Positions 25,801 to 33,566 of a stretch of DNA of 64,000 nucleotides are shown piece after piece. The notes beneath the pieces were generated by a model that was given only the letters and a program-made list of their open reading frames with translations, ran no database searches and had not been told where the DNA came from. Source of the DNA: JABJAG01 sp038137215 (lineage in GTDB: Bacteria > Pseudomonadota > Alphaproteobacteria > UBA6615); the NCBI GenBank assembly GCA_038137215.1, contig JAYQBG010000003.1, positions 95,469 through 159,468 on the forward strand. The letters run 5' to 3'. Position 1 is the stretch's first letter, and each line of letters starts with the position of its first letter. The translations under genes were made by a program, and so were the position numbers.

Positions 25801-26072
25801 CCGACGAGGCGATCATGCGGGCCACCCAGAACCGGGTCCGGCCGATCTTCATGTCCACGCTGACGTCGGTGTTCGGCATGCTGCCGCTGGTGCTGTTTCC
25901 CGGCGCCGGATCGGAATTGTATCGGGGTCTGGGATCGGTGGTGCTCGGCGGCTTGTCGCTCTCCGCCGTGCTGACACTGGCAATTGTGCCCCCTATGATG
26001 TCCATCACAGTCGGCGCACTCGAACGCGGCAAGGATAAAGCTGGTAAGTTGGCCGGTTCACCCGCGGAATAG
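22887..26072 (+). CDS. RND-family efflux permease (AcrB/MexB-like, HAE-type)
   Basis: A 1061-residue inner-membrane proton-driven pump. Two homologous halves each have a large periplasmic loop; the 12 expected membrane segments are visible, starting at residues 8-28 and clustering at 345-490 and 870-1045. The proton-relay motif in TM4 is GMVVDAAIVVLEN: Asp410 matches AcrB Asp407, but the second Asp of the common DD pair is Ala411. It is translated with the EF-hand adaptor (6 nt gap). No outer-membrane TolC-type gene lies in the window, so the complex must use one encoded elsewhere. Substrates are unknown. Confidence 0.93.
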   Translation: MNLISFAIQRPIAVIAVVIMVIMFGYVALTRIPIQMTPDVRQPVIIVDTFWPGASPLEVEREIVNRQEEVLKGLEGVRRIESRARTGRSDITLEFSPSQNMDRALLLVANRLDRVSGYPEEADEPTLRTSGTDDNAIAWFILTRAEGNERDMITYGDFLEDVVQERIERIPGISGVNIFGETEREMRVVVDPERLAQFRLTVEDVVTRLRAENASISGGDVDEGKRRYTVRTEGDFNDVEQVYDIVLRSDAEMGDGRIGRVTVRDIATVELNYKKAVALPHKFDDRAMAFNMTREQGANVLVVMEQVHAVIADLAEGALKDVGLVVENVYDETLYVNSAISLVQQNIVVGGILAALILMLFLRSWRPTLVVSLAIPVSVIGSFVAMAALGRSLNVISLAGIAFAVGMVVDAAIVVLENIYRLRQEGMSRSEAAQKGASQVWPAVLVSSLTTVMVFIPILIMELEAGQLFRDIAVAISVSVMLSLLVSVTVIPALASRLLVGSTAEGGKTVRLPVIDDFGRSFIAFWQAFTRLVVRSKLVAIAVVAAITIVAGIFTVVMAPKLDYLPTGNRNFVFGFVVFPPGYNLDEVAATTERMAERTRQLWATETGAESEPGGPPKFERFMRVPFAGRAFIGGTSAEPERASELIRVLSDSTQGEPDGVRAFPFQPSLFGRSVGGGRNIELDIRGNNLQDIYETADSVYRRVIQVMPFPDGHRTRAIPGRTLAAPEVRVTPDRVRLADNGLSARSLGQSVDAFNDGVRVDEITVEGKRIDLTLMGPQNMVDRTQGIGALPVVTRDGRIVPVEGLADVSITSGPTEVRRADRTRTVTLQITPNAEMPLQEALERIQDEVVGQVEAEGLPDGVSLHLTGTADKLIETWEEMVIDLLLAIVIVYLVMAVLFESFIYPLIILLTVPIAAAGGVAGLAVLNIGVNQPLDMLTMLGFVILTGIVVNNAILLVHQTLYHIREDGMTSDEAIMRATQNRVRPIFMSTLTSVFGMLPLVLFPGAGSELYRGLGSVVLGGLSLSAVLTLAIVPPMMSITVGALERGKDKAGKLAGSPAE

Positions 26073-26115
26073 CCGGCTCGCCTTCGCGACAGGTGCATTC
26101 TACGATGGTGTTGAT

Positions 26116-26314
26116 ATGACCGGTTCCGAACACAGTCTGGCGGGCATCCCGTTTCTGGCGCCCCTGGAAGACTCCGCGCGCAAAGCCCTTGAGCAGCGCG
26201 CCCGCCCTTAACAACACCGCAACGGTCGTGATTGCCTCCGACAGCCGCGTGCGGATGCGGATCGACAATGGGACCGATATTATCGAGGGTTCAAAGGTCG
26301 TCGGCGCGCAGTAG
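26116..26314 (+). pseudogene. Short gene remnant downstream of the RND operon
   Basis: An ATG at 26116 opens a 31-codon frame ending TAA at 26209. Its product (AGIPFLAPLEDSARKALEQR) resembles the start of a cyclic-nucleotide-binding (Crp-type) domain. In the next frame, 26207-26314 encodes ATVVIASDSRVRMRIDNGTD and onward to a TAG. The two pieces probably derive from one or two decayed genes. Identification is tentative. Confidence 0.3.
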
Positions 26315-26326
26315 GCCTCGGCGGGC

Positions 26327-27082
26327 CTAGGTTCGCGGCAGTCCCGCCAGGACATCCGGCGCGGCCGATTGGATCATCCGGAGATCGGATGTCGGGGTCA
26401 CGAGGTCGAATCCGTCCTCGATCATCTTCGCCGCGTAATCCGTGCGGGTGGCATGAACCCCGGCCCTGATCCCCGCCGCGTGCGCCCCTTCGCGAATCTG
26501 CGCGATCAGGTCCGCGACCGGCCCCTCGAAATTGTCGTGCTTGGGCGGATGCCCGTGAGAGAATGCCAGATCGGTCGGGCCGATATAGATCGCGTCAAGG
26601 CCGGGCGTCTCGGCGATCTCTTTCAGGTTCGCCACGCCCTCACGCGTCTCGATCATGGCAAAGGTCGCAATCTCGTCATTCGCTGAATCGAGATAACCGG
26701 CACCGCCGACGATCATACCGCGATAGGCGCCATTCGAGCGGATGCCCTCCGGCGGATATCGGCAGGCCGCCACAAACCGTTCGGCATCCGCGCGGTTGTT
26801 GATCATGGGGCAGATGATCCCGTAGGCGCCCGCATCCAGGACACGCATCATCACCGACGGTTCGTTCCAGGGAACACGCACGATCGGGGTGACATCGCTC
26901 GCGGCCATCGCCTGCAACATGGGCACGGCGGCGCCCACATCGATTGAACTGTGCTGCAGATCGATGGTCAGGCTGTCCCAACCCTGATGTGCCATCACTT
27001 CTGCCAGGTGCGAGCCGGGCAGCGACAGCCAGCCATTGACGGCCACGTTCCCCGACGCCCAGACATCCTTCAGCTTGCTCAT
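26327..27082 (-). CDS. HpcH/HpaI family aldolase/citrate lyase-type protein
   Basis: A 251-residue class II (metal-dependent) aldolase fold that cleaves or forms 2-oxo-acid aldols. Visible elements: TIDLQHSSID near 40 (metal/substrate loop; relatives often have DxEHG), FAMIETREGVANLKEI with the metal-binding Glu near 145, and DAIYIGPTDLAFSHG with the second ligand Asp near 170. The start ATG 27082 has GGGGAG upstream; the frame extends to 27208 but without homology. It heads an accessory catabolic block. Substrate not assignable. Confidence 0.88.
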   Translation of the reverse strand: MSKLKDVWASGNVAVNGWLSLPGSHLAEVMAHQGWDSLTIDLQHSSIDVGAAVPMLQAMAASDVTPIVRVPWNEPSVMMRVLDAGAYGIICPMINNRADAERFVAACRYPPEGIRSNGAYRGMIVGGAGYLDSANDEIATFAMIETREGVANLKEIAETPGLDAIYIGPTDLAFSHGHPPKHDNFEGPVADLIAQIREGAHAAGIRAGVHATRTDYAAKMIEDGFDLVTPTSDLRMIQSAAPDVLAGLPRT

Positions 27083-27226
27083 TGGATCACGCTCCCCTTT
27101 TTGAACGGCTTGTTCCGCACGAGTTTCGCATGCAGACGGGACGTCTTGCCAGTACCACTCGTCCGATGTCCGCATCCGCAGAGCGGCCCGGGTTTCTTCG
27201 GATGGCATGGACGGTCGGTCTGCGTC

Positions 27227-27628
27227 TCAGTGAACCGGGTCGCGCGCCGTCACATTCGGATCCGGCCAGATCGGTGACGGCCCGGACTGGTGGTGCAACA
27301 TCAACCAATCGCTGCCCTCGCGTCCGAATATATTGGTCGCAATCAGACTGTGTGCGCCGACCTTCTCGTAGCACAACACGGTGGCGGTCTCGCCCCACGA
27401 TCGGGCAACCGGCTGACGGAATGTGATATCGAAGCTCGCCATACCCTTCAGGATCGCCGCCCAGCTGTCGAGAACCTCGCGTCGTCCCGTCACGAGGCCG
27501 GCTCCGGGATGGATCACACTTACCGGAAGTTCGCGGGCCCACATAGCCTCCATCGAGGTCATGTCGGCCGCAGCGAACGCCGCGTAGAAGGCTTCGTTGG
27601 CAAACAGAATTCGCGCCGTCTCATCCAT
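27227..27628 (-). CDS. SnoaL-like/NTF2-fold protein
   Basis: A 133-residue protein of the nuclear-transport-factor-2 superfamily (SnoaL_3/DUF4440 type). Typical pattern: ANEAFYAAFAAADMTSMEAMW (helical N-terminus with the acidic MEAMW), VIHPGAGLVTGRREVLDSWA and the beta-strand DWLMLHHQSGPSP at the C-terminus. Such proteins are small hydrolases/isomerases or ligand binders; nothing identifies the ligand here. It is upstream of the aldolase on the same strand, with a gap of about 145 nt. Confidence 0.8.
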   Translation of the reverse strand: MDETARILFANEAFYAAFAAADMTSMEAMWARELPVSVIHPGAGLVTGRREVLDSWAAILKGMASFDITFRQPVARSWGETATVLCYEKVGAHSLIATNIFGREGSDWLMLHHQSGPSPIWPDPNVTARDPVH

Positions 27629-27708
27629 GTTCCTCCCCCTTCCCCAGATGACCGCGCGGAGAAACCTTGAAGAACCATCATCGGCGACCCCATCCGGGCT
27701 TGCCGCGA

Positions 27709-28320
27709 CTAGCTGCGTGGTTCGTCTTCGGGATTATGGGCCAATGCCTCTTCGGGCACGAAATCCAGCTGGCCGGTATCACCCGGCTTCAGCCAATACA
27801 GTTCCACCGTCGATGTGACCTGTTTCTCGAAATACAGAAGATGCAGCGGATACCAGCCCGGTTCTGCGATTTCGACCGGCATAAGATCACAAAACCGGTC
27901 GCTGTGCACATCGGGGTCATAGACCACACGCTTGCCGCCGATCTTCAGATCCACGCCGTCATTGGAACGCATCGCCATCGTGTAAGTGCCCGCGACCGAA
28001 AAATTGATATAGCCGCGGATATCGGACCCTACATGGTCGGCGCGACCGCTCGTCAGGACGTCACCATCCCCGACGAAGTAGTCGAGAATCAGAATGGGCT
28101 CGCCCTTCACGCCAGGCTTGTATTTCGCCCATTCAGGAATCTCGCGCGTGTGGTCGAACTTGTTGAAATAGTAGGTAACCGCCAGTCCGGGCCGGAGTTG
28201 TTCGACCGAGAGTTGCGGGGATGCGGGTTGCAGCCCCGTGACCGGATCCACCGCCGCAGCCGGCAACGCTGTCAGCCCGAAAAACATCAATGCGGAAATC
28301 ATCATCCGACAACTGCGCAT
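27709..28320 (-). CDS. Exported protein with PA14-like domain
   Basis: A 203-residue secreted protein. Residues 1-23 are a signal peptide (MMISALMFFGLTALPAAA). The mature part matches the PA14 beta-barrel pattern: GLAVTYYFNKFDHTREIPEW, GYINFSVAGTYTMAMRSNDG, VDLKIGGKRVVYD, PGWYPLHLLYFEK and TVELYWLKPG. PA14 domains commonly bind carbohydrates or occur in surface proteins. The start ATG 28320 is fixed by AGGAGG 6 nt upstream. It lies 43 nt downstream of the thiolase and may be co-transcribed. Confidence 0.85.
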   Translation of the reverse strand: MRSCRMMISALMFFGLTALPAAAVDPVTGLQPASPQLSVEQLRPGLAVTYYFNKFDHTREIPEWAKYKPGVKGEPILILDYFVGDGDVLTSGRADHVGSDIRGYINFSVAGTYTMAMRSNDGVDLKIGGKRVVYDPDVHSDRFCDLMPVEIAEPGWYPLHLLYFEKQVTSTVELYWLKPGDTGQLDFVPEEALAHNPEDEPRS

Positions 28321-28363
28321 CAAGAACCTCCTGTGCGCTGATCCTTTGCGATTTCCGGAACTG

Positions 28364-29569
28364 CTATGCGCGCTCCAGAACGGTTGCGATACCCTGGCCG
28401 ACACCGATGCACATGGTGCAGAGCGCATATTTGGCATCGCGCTCCTGCAGTTCGTAGGCCGCGGTCGTGGCCAGCCGCGCGCCACTCGCGCCCAGCGGAT
28501 GACCGAGCGCGATCGCCCCACCATTCGGATTGACGTGCTCGGCATCGTCCGGGAGGCCTAGGTCGCGGGTCACCGCCAGGGCCTGAGCCGCGAAGGCCTC
28601 ATTCAGTTCGATCACATCCATATCGCCGATTTTCAGACCAAGCCGCTCCAGCAACTTGTGAGTGGCCGGGGCCGGACCAAAGCCCATGATGCGCGGCGGT
28701 ACGCCCGCTGTCGCCGTCCCGACGACCCGCGCCATCGGCGTTAGACCATATTTCTTGATGGCGTCTTCCGAGGCGATCAACATGGCGCAGGCACCATCAT
28801 TCACGCCCGACGCATTGCCCGCGGTGACGCTGCCGCCATCACGGAACGGTGTGGGCAGCTTGGCGAGCTTGTCAGGATCGGTGTCGTGTCGCGGGTGCTC
28901 ATCGGTGTCCACGATGACCGGGTCGCCACGCCGCTGGGGCACTTCCACGGCCACGATTTCGCGCTCGAAGCGGCCTTTTTCATGGGCCGCCTTGGACCGT
29001 GCCTGGGAACGATAGGCGAGACCATCCTGATCTTCGCGGGCAATCTGGAATTCCTCAGCCACGTTCTCCGCCGTTTCAGGCATGGAATCGACGCCGTATT
29101 CGGCCTTCATCTTCGGGTTGATGAAGCGCCAGCCAATCGTCGTGTCCTCGATGCTGGACGAGCGGGAAAACGGCGTGGTGGATTTCGGCACGACGAACGG
29201 CGCGCGCGACATGCTTTCCACACCGCCGGCAACAACCATATCGGCCTCTCCGGTACGCACCGCGCGGGCGGCCGCCGTCAGGGCCTCCAGCCCGGAGCCG
29301 CAGAGACGGTTGACGGTCGCCCCCGGCACATTGGACGAATAGCCGGCAAGCAGGAGCGCCATTCGCGCCACGTTGCGGTTGTCTTCGCCGGCCTGATTGA
29401 CGTTGCCGTAATAGACCTCGTCCAGCTCATCCCAGGCCACGCCCGGATTGCGGTCCATCAGGGCCTTCATGGGAATCGCGCCCAGATCGTCGGTGCGCAC
29501 GCTCGACAGCGAACCGCCATAGCGCCCGAAGGGTGTGCGGACGGCATCACAGATAAAGGCTTCGGACAT
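28364..29569 (-). CDS. Thiolase, probably 3-oxoadipyl-CoA thiolase
   Basis: A 401-residue degradative thiolase. The nucleophilic Cys is in NRLCGSGLEAL near residue 88. The catalytic His is in GGAIALGHPLGASGAR and the second Cys in CTMCIGVGQG near the C-terminus. The N-terminal RTPFGRYGGSLSSVRTDDLG and GEDNRNVARMALLLAG resemble PcaF/PaaJ 3-oxoadipyl-CoA thiolases, which release succinyl-CoA and acetyl-CoA. The adjacent maleylacetate reductase, which makes 3-oxoadipate, supports that assignment. A CoA transferase that would join the two steps is not in the window. Confidence 0.9.
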   Translation of the reverse strand: MSEAFICDAVRTPFGRYGGSLSSVRTDDLGAIPMKALMDRNPGVAWDELDEVYYGNVNQAGEDNRNVARMALLLAGYSSNVPGATVNRLCGSGLEALTAAARAVRTGEADMVVAGGVESMSRAPFVVPKSTTPFSRSSSIEDTTIGWRFINPKMKAEYGVDSMPETAENVAEEFQIAREDQDGLAYRSQARSKAAHEKGRFEREIVAVEVPQRRGDPVIVDTDEHPRHDTDPDKLAKLPTPFRDGGSVTAGNASGVNDGACAMLIASEDAIKKYGLTPMARVVGTATAGVPPRIMGFGPAPATHKLLERLGLKIGDMDVIELNEAFAAQALAVTRDLGLPDDAEHVNPNGGAIALGHPLGASGARLATTAAYELQERDAKYALCTMCIGVGQGIATVLERA

Positions 29570-29605
29570 GGTTACTCTCCTGTTTTCGGTATTTTCGTTC
29601 GGCAG

Positions 29606-30670
29606 TCAGACCGCGTTCGGCCGGCGTCCATGATAGGCATCGTCCAGCAAGGCGCGAATACCATCGCGCGTGACCGGACGGGGATTGTAGTACGGATTCT
29701 GCGTCGCGATATCCGCGGCACGGTCCAGGTCTTCCTCTTTGAGACCGACATCGGCCAGCGCCATTTTCGCACCGACGGATTGCGCGAGATCGAACAGAGC
29801 CCCTGCGGGATCGTCCGTGTTCAACGCCCGCGACAGCCTCTCCATCGCATCAGGTGCGGCACCGATATTGTAGGCTGTGGCATGCGGTATCACCGCTGTG
29901 TGGGTCTCGGCATGGGGCAGGTTGAAACTGCCGCCCAGCGTGTGACACAGCTTGTGATGCAGCGCCATGCCGACCGCGCCCAGCGCGCCACCGGACAGAT
30001 AGGCGCCATAGAGGGCTTCGCTGCGGGCTTCCAGATCATCCGGAGTTTTCATCACGACGGGCAGTGCCCGCGCCAGCGAGCGGACGCCCTCTTCGGCCAT
30101 CATCGAAATAATCGGATTGGCCGTTTCGGAATACATCGCTTCGACACAATGGGCGATGGCGTTCATACCACTCGGACCGGCGATGAAGTCCGGCAGCGTC
30201 AGCGTCAGCTTCGGATCATAGACAACGGTTGTCGGCAGGACCTTGTTGTCACGCCCCGTTTTCTTGATGCCATCTTCGGTCAGTCCCCAGATCGGGGTCA
30301 TTTCCGACCCGGCATAGGTTGTGGGCACCGCGATGATCGGCAGGCCGAATTCCAGCGCAATTGCCTTGCCCAATCCGATGGTCGAGCCACCCCCCACGGC
30401 CACGCAGGCATCCGCGCCGAGCCGGGCGGCCTCTTCGCGGGCTGCCTTGGCCACATCGATGGGCACATGCATCTCGGCCTTGTCATAAACACCGGCCGAA
30501 CGGTCGCCGAGACGGGCGGACACATCCTCGGCCTGCGCGCGCTGTTGCGGGGTGGAGAGCACCAGGGCCTTGGCAACACCCAGCCGCGCAACCTCATTGG
30601 CCAGACGGTCGAGACTGCCGACCCCGAACACAACCCGGCCGGGCAGCGCCTCATAAGCGAATTCACGCAT
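29606..30670 (-). CDS. Maleylacetate reductase (iron-containing alcohol dehydrogenase family)
   Basis: A 354-residue group III alcohol dehydrogenase-fold enzyme. The N-terminal REFAYEALPGRVVFGVG, the nucleotide loop GGGSTIGLGKAIAL and PTTYAGSEMTPIWG fit maleylacetate reductases, which reduce maleylacetate to 3-oxoadipate with NAD(P)H in hydroxyquinol, resorcinol and chlorocatechol breakdown. The GALGAVGMALHHKLCHTLGG region is also typical. The start ATG 30670 has GGGGAG upstream; the longer frame to 31015 overlaps the divergent gene. It precedes the thiolase by 36 nt. Confidence 0.88.
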   Translation of the reverse strand: MREFAYEALPGRVVFGVGSLDRLANEVARLGVAKALVLSTPQQRAQAEDVSARLGDRSAGVYDKAEMHVPIDVAKAAREEAARLGADACVAVGGGSTIGLGKAIALEFGLPIIAVPTTYAGSEMTPIWGLTEDGIKKTGRDNKVLPTTVVYDPKLTLTLPDFIAGPSGMNAIAHCVEAMYSETANPIISMMAEEGVRSLARALPVVMKTPDDLEARSEALYGAYLSGGALGAVGMALHHKLCHTLGGSFNLPHAETHTAVIPHATAYNIGAAPDAMERLSRALNTDDPAGALFDLAQSVGAKMALADVGLKEEDLDRAADIATQNPYYNPRPVTRDGIRALLDDAYHGRRPNAV

Positions 30671-30899
30671 GACAATCATCTCCCCGTAAACACAAGCGCC
30701 TCGCTTCGCGCGGGCGATCTCACTTTCCGACATTGTATCGCACAGCCGCCCGGATACCCCAAGACGCACGCGCGGAAGGCTTACAAAGGGGTTCGAAATG
30801 CGAACCGCAGCGAACACGTCCGCGCCGGGAATATTCCATGGATGCGCCCCAAGATAATGTGATTTCGGCGTAGCCCGGACGACGCGATAGGCTCGCCCC

Positions 30900-32303
30900 A
30901 TGGAGAACATCCGATATACGATTTTCGGCGCGCTTCTGGGCGCTTCGCTCTGCGTCGCCCAACTTACCATAGCCCAGACCGGCGCACCGCCCAAACCCGC
31001 GGCAGAGCTGAACAACGCCGAAATTCAGGAACTGGCGCGCGATATTCTCCGGGTCGGTACGCTGCAACGAAACTCCGTGATGGCCCGGCTGGTCGAACGC
31101 GGCGACACCGATGTGGTCCCGGCGCTGATACAACCCCTGCGCTTCCTGCAGTAGGATCCCTGGACGGTGATGGCCGCTCTGGAATCCCTGACAGGCGAAA
31201 ATTTCGGTAAGGACTGGAACAAGTGGATACTCTGGCAGGAAGCGCATCCTGAGATCGTCCCCTTCGAGGGTTTCGATGCCTACAAGGAATGGGTGTTCAC
31301 CAAGATTGATCCGGAGTTCAGCCTGTTCATCAATCCGGGCGTGGCGCACACAATCCGGCTGGAGGAGATCACCTGGGGCGGCGTTGTCAAAGACGGCATC
31401 CCGGCGCCGGTCAATCCGGATCTGGTGACACCGGGCGACGATGCCGCGAACTATCTGGACGACGACGAGCTGGTCTTCGGAGTTGCCATCAACGGCGATG
31501 CCCGCGCCTATCCACTGCGCGTGCTGGACTGGCACGAGATGTTCAACGACGTGATCGGCGGTGTGCCGGTTGCCCTGGCCTATTGCACCCTTTGCGGCTC
31601 GGGCATCCTGTTCGAAACCGCGGTGGATGGCCGCAAGGCACCCTTCGAGTTTGGCTCGTCGGGTTTTCTCTATCGCTCGAACAAGCTGATGTACGACCGC
31701 GAAACCAATTCTCTCTGGAACCAGTTTACCGGCCAACCGGTTGTCGGCGAACTGGTCAGCTCCGAGATCGAACTCAAGGTGCGCCCCGTCGCGATCACCA
31801 CCTGAAAGAAATGGCTGGACCGCAATCCGGACACGCGTGTGCTCTCGCTCGAGACCGGATACAGCCGCGACTACCGTCCGGGCCGCCCCTACGCGTCCTA
31901 TTTCAACAGTCTCGACCTGATGTTTCCGGCCCTGGTGAACGACGACCGTCTGGCCGCCAAGGACTACGTGTTTGCCCTGCGCCTCGAGAACGAGGAGAAA
32001 GCCTGGTCTCTCGGCCTGTTCGAACATCAGCCGGTGCTCAACGACACCATCGGGGCGCGGGACATCGTCCTGGTCGGCGATCCGGAAACACGCACGGTGC
32101 GGGCTTACAGCTCAAACGGTCTTGTCTTAACGCCCGATGGCAACAGCCCCGCGATGCTGCGAAGCGGGAACGACACCTGGCAGATCACCGAAGACGCCCT
32201 TGTCGGCCCGGATGATCGCCGTCTGGATCGCCTGCCCGGCCACATCGCCTACTGGTTCGCCTGGCAGAACTATCTGCCCGATGCCGAAATACGCATGAAC
32301 TAG
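30900..32303 (+). pseudogene. DUF3179 domain protein gene interrupted by two in-frame stops
   Basis: One continuous frame of 467 codons encodes an exported DUF3179 protein, but TAG at 31152-31154 and TGA at 31803-31805 interrupt it. Segment 1 holds a signal peptide and helical N-terminus. Segment 2 holds the core: FGVAINGDARAYPLRVLDWH, VALAYCTLCGSG with its Cys pair, and GFLYRSNKLMYDRETNSLWN. Segment 3 holds KKWLDRNPDTRVLSLETGYS and PASYFNSL-like ending. The TGA sits exactly where relatives usually have Trp (TTW then KKWL), so TGG to TGA is likely. No frameshift exists. Probable pseudogene; readthrough cannot be excluded. Confidence 0.8.
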
Positions 32304-32379
32304 CTCCCGGCGATTTCGCAGGCCCGCGACGTGGTGTAAACTTCCCCGACAATCATTCTCTTGCCAGGAACCTGCCGCC

Positions 32380-33357
32380 ATGACCGATATTCAGCTTGCC
32401 CGGTTTTCGAACGTTCACTCCCAGGGCGAACGCCTCGCCGCCGAAATGGGTGTGCCGCTGGGCGCCTATCAGAAGATGACCGCCGAGGAACTTTTCCTCG
32501 TCATGTCGTCACCGGCCCTGGGCGGCCCCTTCGCCACGGACCCGGGGATCTCGGTGGATCAGGGCCTGATTGCGGCTATCGTCAAGTGCTCCCCGGGCCA
32601 GGGGCCCTACCTGCACGCCCACTACAACACGCTGGAAAGCTTTATCTGCCTGCAGGGACAGTTCCACATCAACTGGGGTGACGAGGGTGAACACGAAGCC
32701 CTGCTCGATACGTTCGACACCATCGCCGTGCCGCGCGGTGTGGTGCGCAGCTTCACCAGCGCCTCGAAAGTGGGAGATGCCTACATTCTGGCCTTCATCC
32801 GCGGCGACACCCCGGAAGACTTCGCCGATGTCGCCATGACCACCGCCGCGGCGGAGGACCTCGACACCAGCTTCGGGTCCGGAACGGCGGAAAAGATCAA
32901 GGAGATCGGCTGGCGCTTCGACGCCGGGATCGAAACTCCCAACGTGCAGGTCAGTCCCGCGGAAATGGAAACCCACATAGCCCGGTTTGCCGATCTGGAA
33001 CCAACCTCACGCAACGGTGTGGAACGATTCGCGGTCATGCACCCGGATTCCACCCGGGCTGCCATCAGCGGCGATCCGGGAGAACTCGCGCAGATCTTCC
33101 GCCTGTCGAAAGACGGCGCAATCTCTCCCTATGTCCGCACGCTTACCAAGGAAACCCTGATGTGCCTGACAGGAAACGTCACCCTGCAGTTGGGCGATGA
33201 CGCAGGAGAACAGCATGAACTGGAACCCTGGGACGCCGTGTCCATGGCACCGGGTGTGGCCCGCAGCTTCCGCAATGCTGGAGAGACACCGGCGATGCTG
33301 CTGTCGCTGGTTATCGGCAACGAGGACGAAGTCTTTGACGACGTGAGCGAGGTCTAG
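32380..33357 (+). CDS. Two-domain cupin (bicupin) protein
   Basis: A 325-residue protein with two beta-barrel cupin domains. The N-terminal domain has GPYLHAHYNTLESFICLQG (about 84-102), in which His87, His89 and Glu93 match cupin motif 1 metal ligands, then DTIAVPRGVVRSF for motif 2. The C-terminal domain (about 235-310) has degenerate ligands: ISPYVRTLTKETLMCLTG and DAVSMAPGVARSFRN. It may be a metal-dependent dioxygenase or isomerase; substrate unknown. It follows the DUF3179 pseudogene on the same strand. Confidence 0.82.
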   Translation: MTDIQLARFSNVHSQGERLAAEMGVPLGAYQKMTAEELFLVMSSPALGGPFATDPGISVDQGLIAAIVKCSPGQGPYLHAHYNTLESFICLQGQFHINWGDEGEHEALLDTFDTIAVPRGVVRSFTSASKVGDAYILAFIRGDTPEDFADVAMTTAAAEDLDTSFGSGTAEKIKEIGWRFDAGIETPNVQVSPAEMETHIARFADLEPTSRNGVERFAVMHPDSTRAAISGDPGELAQIFRLSKDGAISPYVRTLTKETLMCLTGNVTLQLGDDAGEQHELEPWDAVSMAPGVARSFRNAGETPAMLLSLVIGNEDEVFDDVSEV

Positions 33358-33420
33358 AGCAGGATCGTTTCAGGTAGAGACGACTCTGCTTGCGCCTCGG
33401 CGCCTCGATCACATCATCTC

Positions 33421-33510
33421 GTCATGCCCGCGAAGGCGGGCATCCAAAGACACCTTGCTTCAGCAAGGCAGCCGCCCGTGCTTATGGGTTCCCGCCTTCG
33501 CGGGAACGGC
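33421..33510. repeat. Dispersed inverted repeat, copy 2
   Basis: Left arm 33421-33449 contains CCCGCGAAGGCGGG; right arm 33481-33510 contains CCCGCCTTCGCGGG, and the arms are imperfect reverse complements with a 31-nt spacer. Architecture and sequence match the element at 6176-6265. The spacer has its own small hairpin CCTTGCTTCAGCAAGG (33453-33468). It lies between convergent genes. Confidence 0.8.
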
Positions 33511-33566
33511 GAAACGCGCGGTGGACGGATCTGCGGCAAAACCGATTCCACTCACAAGGTCATGCT

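Noticed and set aside
28886..30862. 658-residue open frame on the plus strand
   Set aside because: It is antisense to the thiolase and maleylacetate reductase genes, has a low-complexity composition rich in Arg, His and Gly, and no domain; it is a GC-driven shadow.
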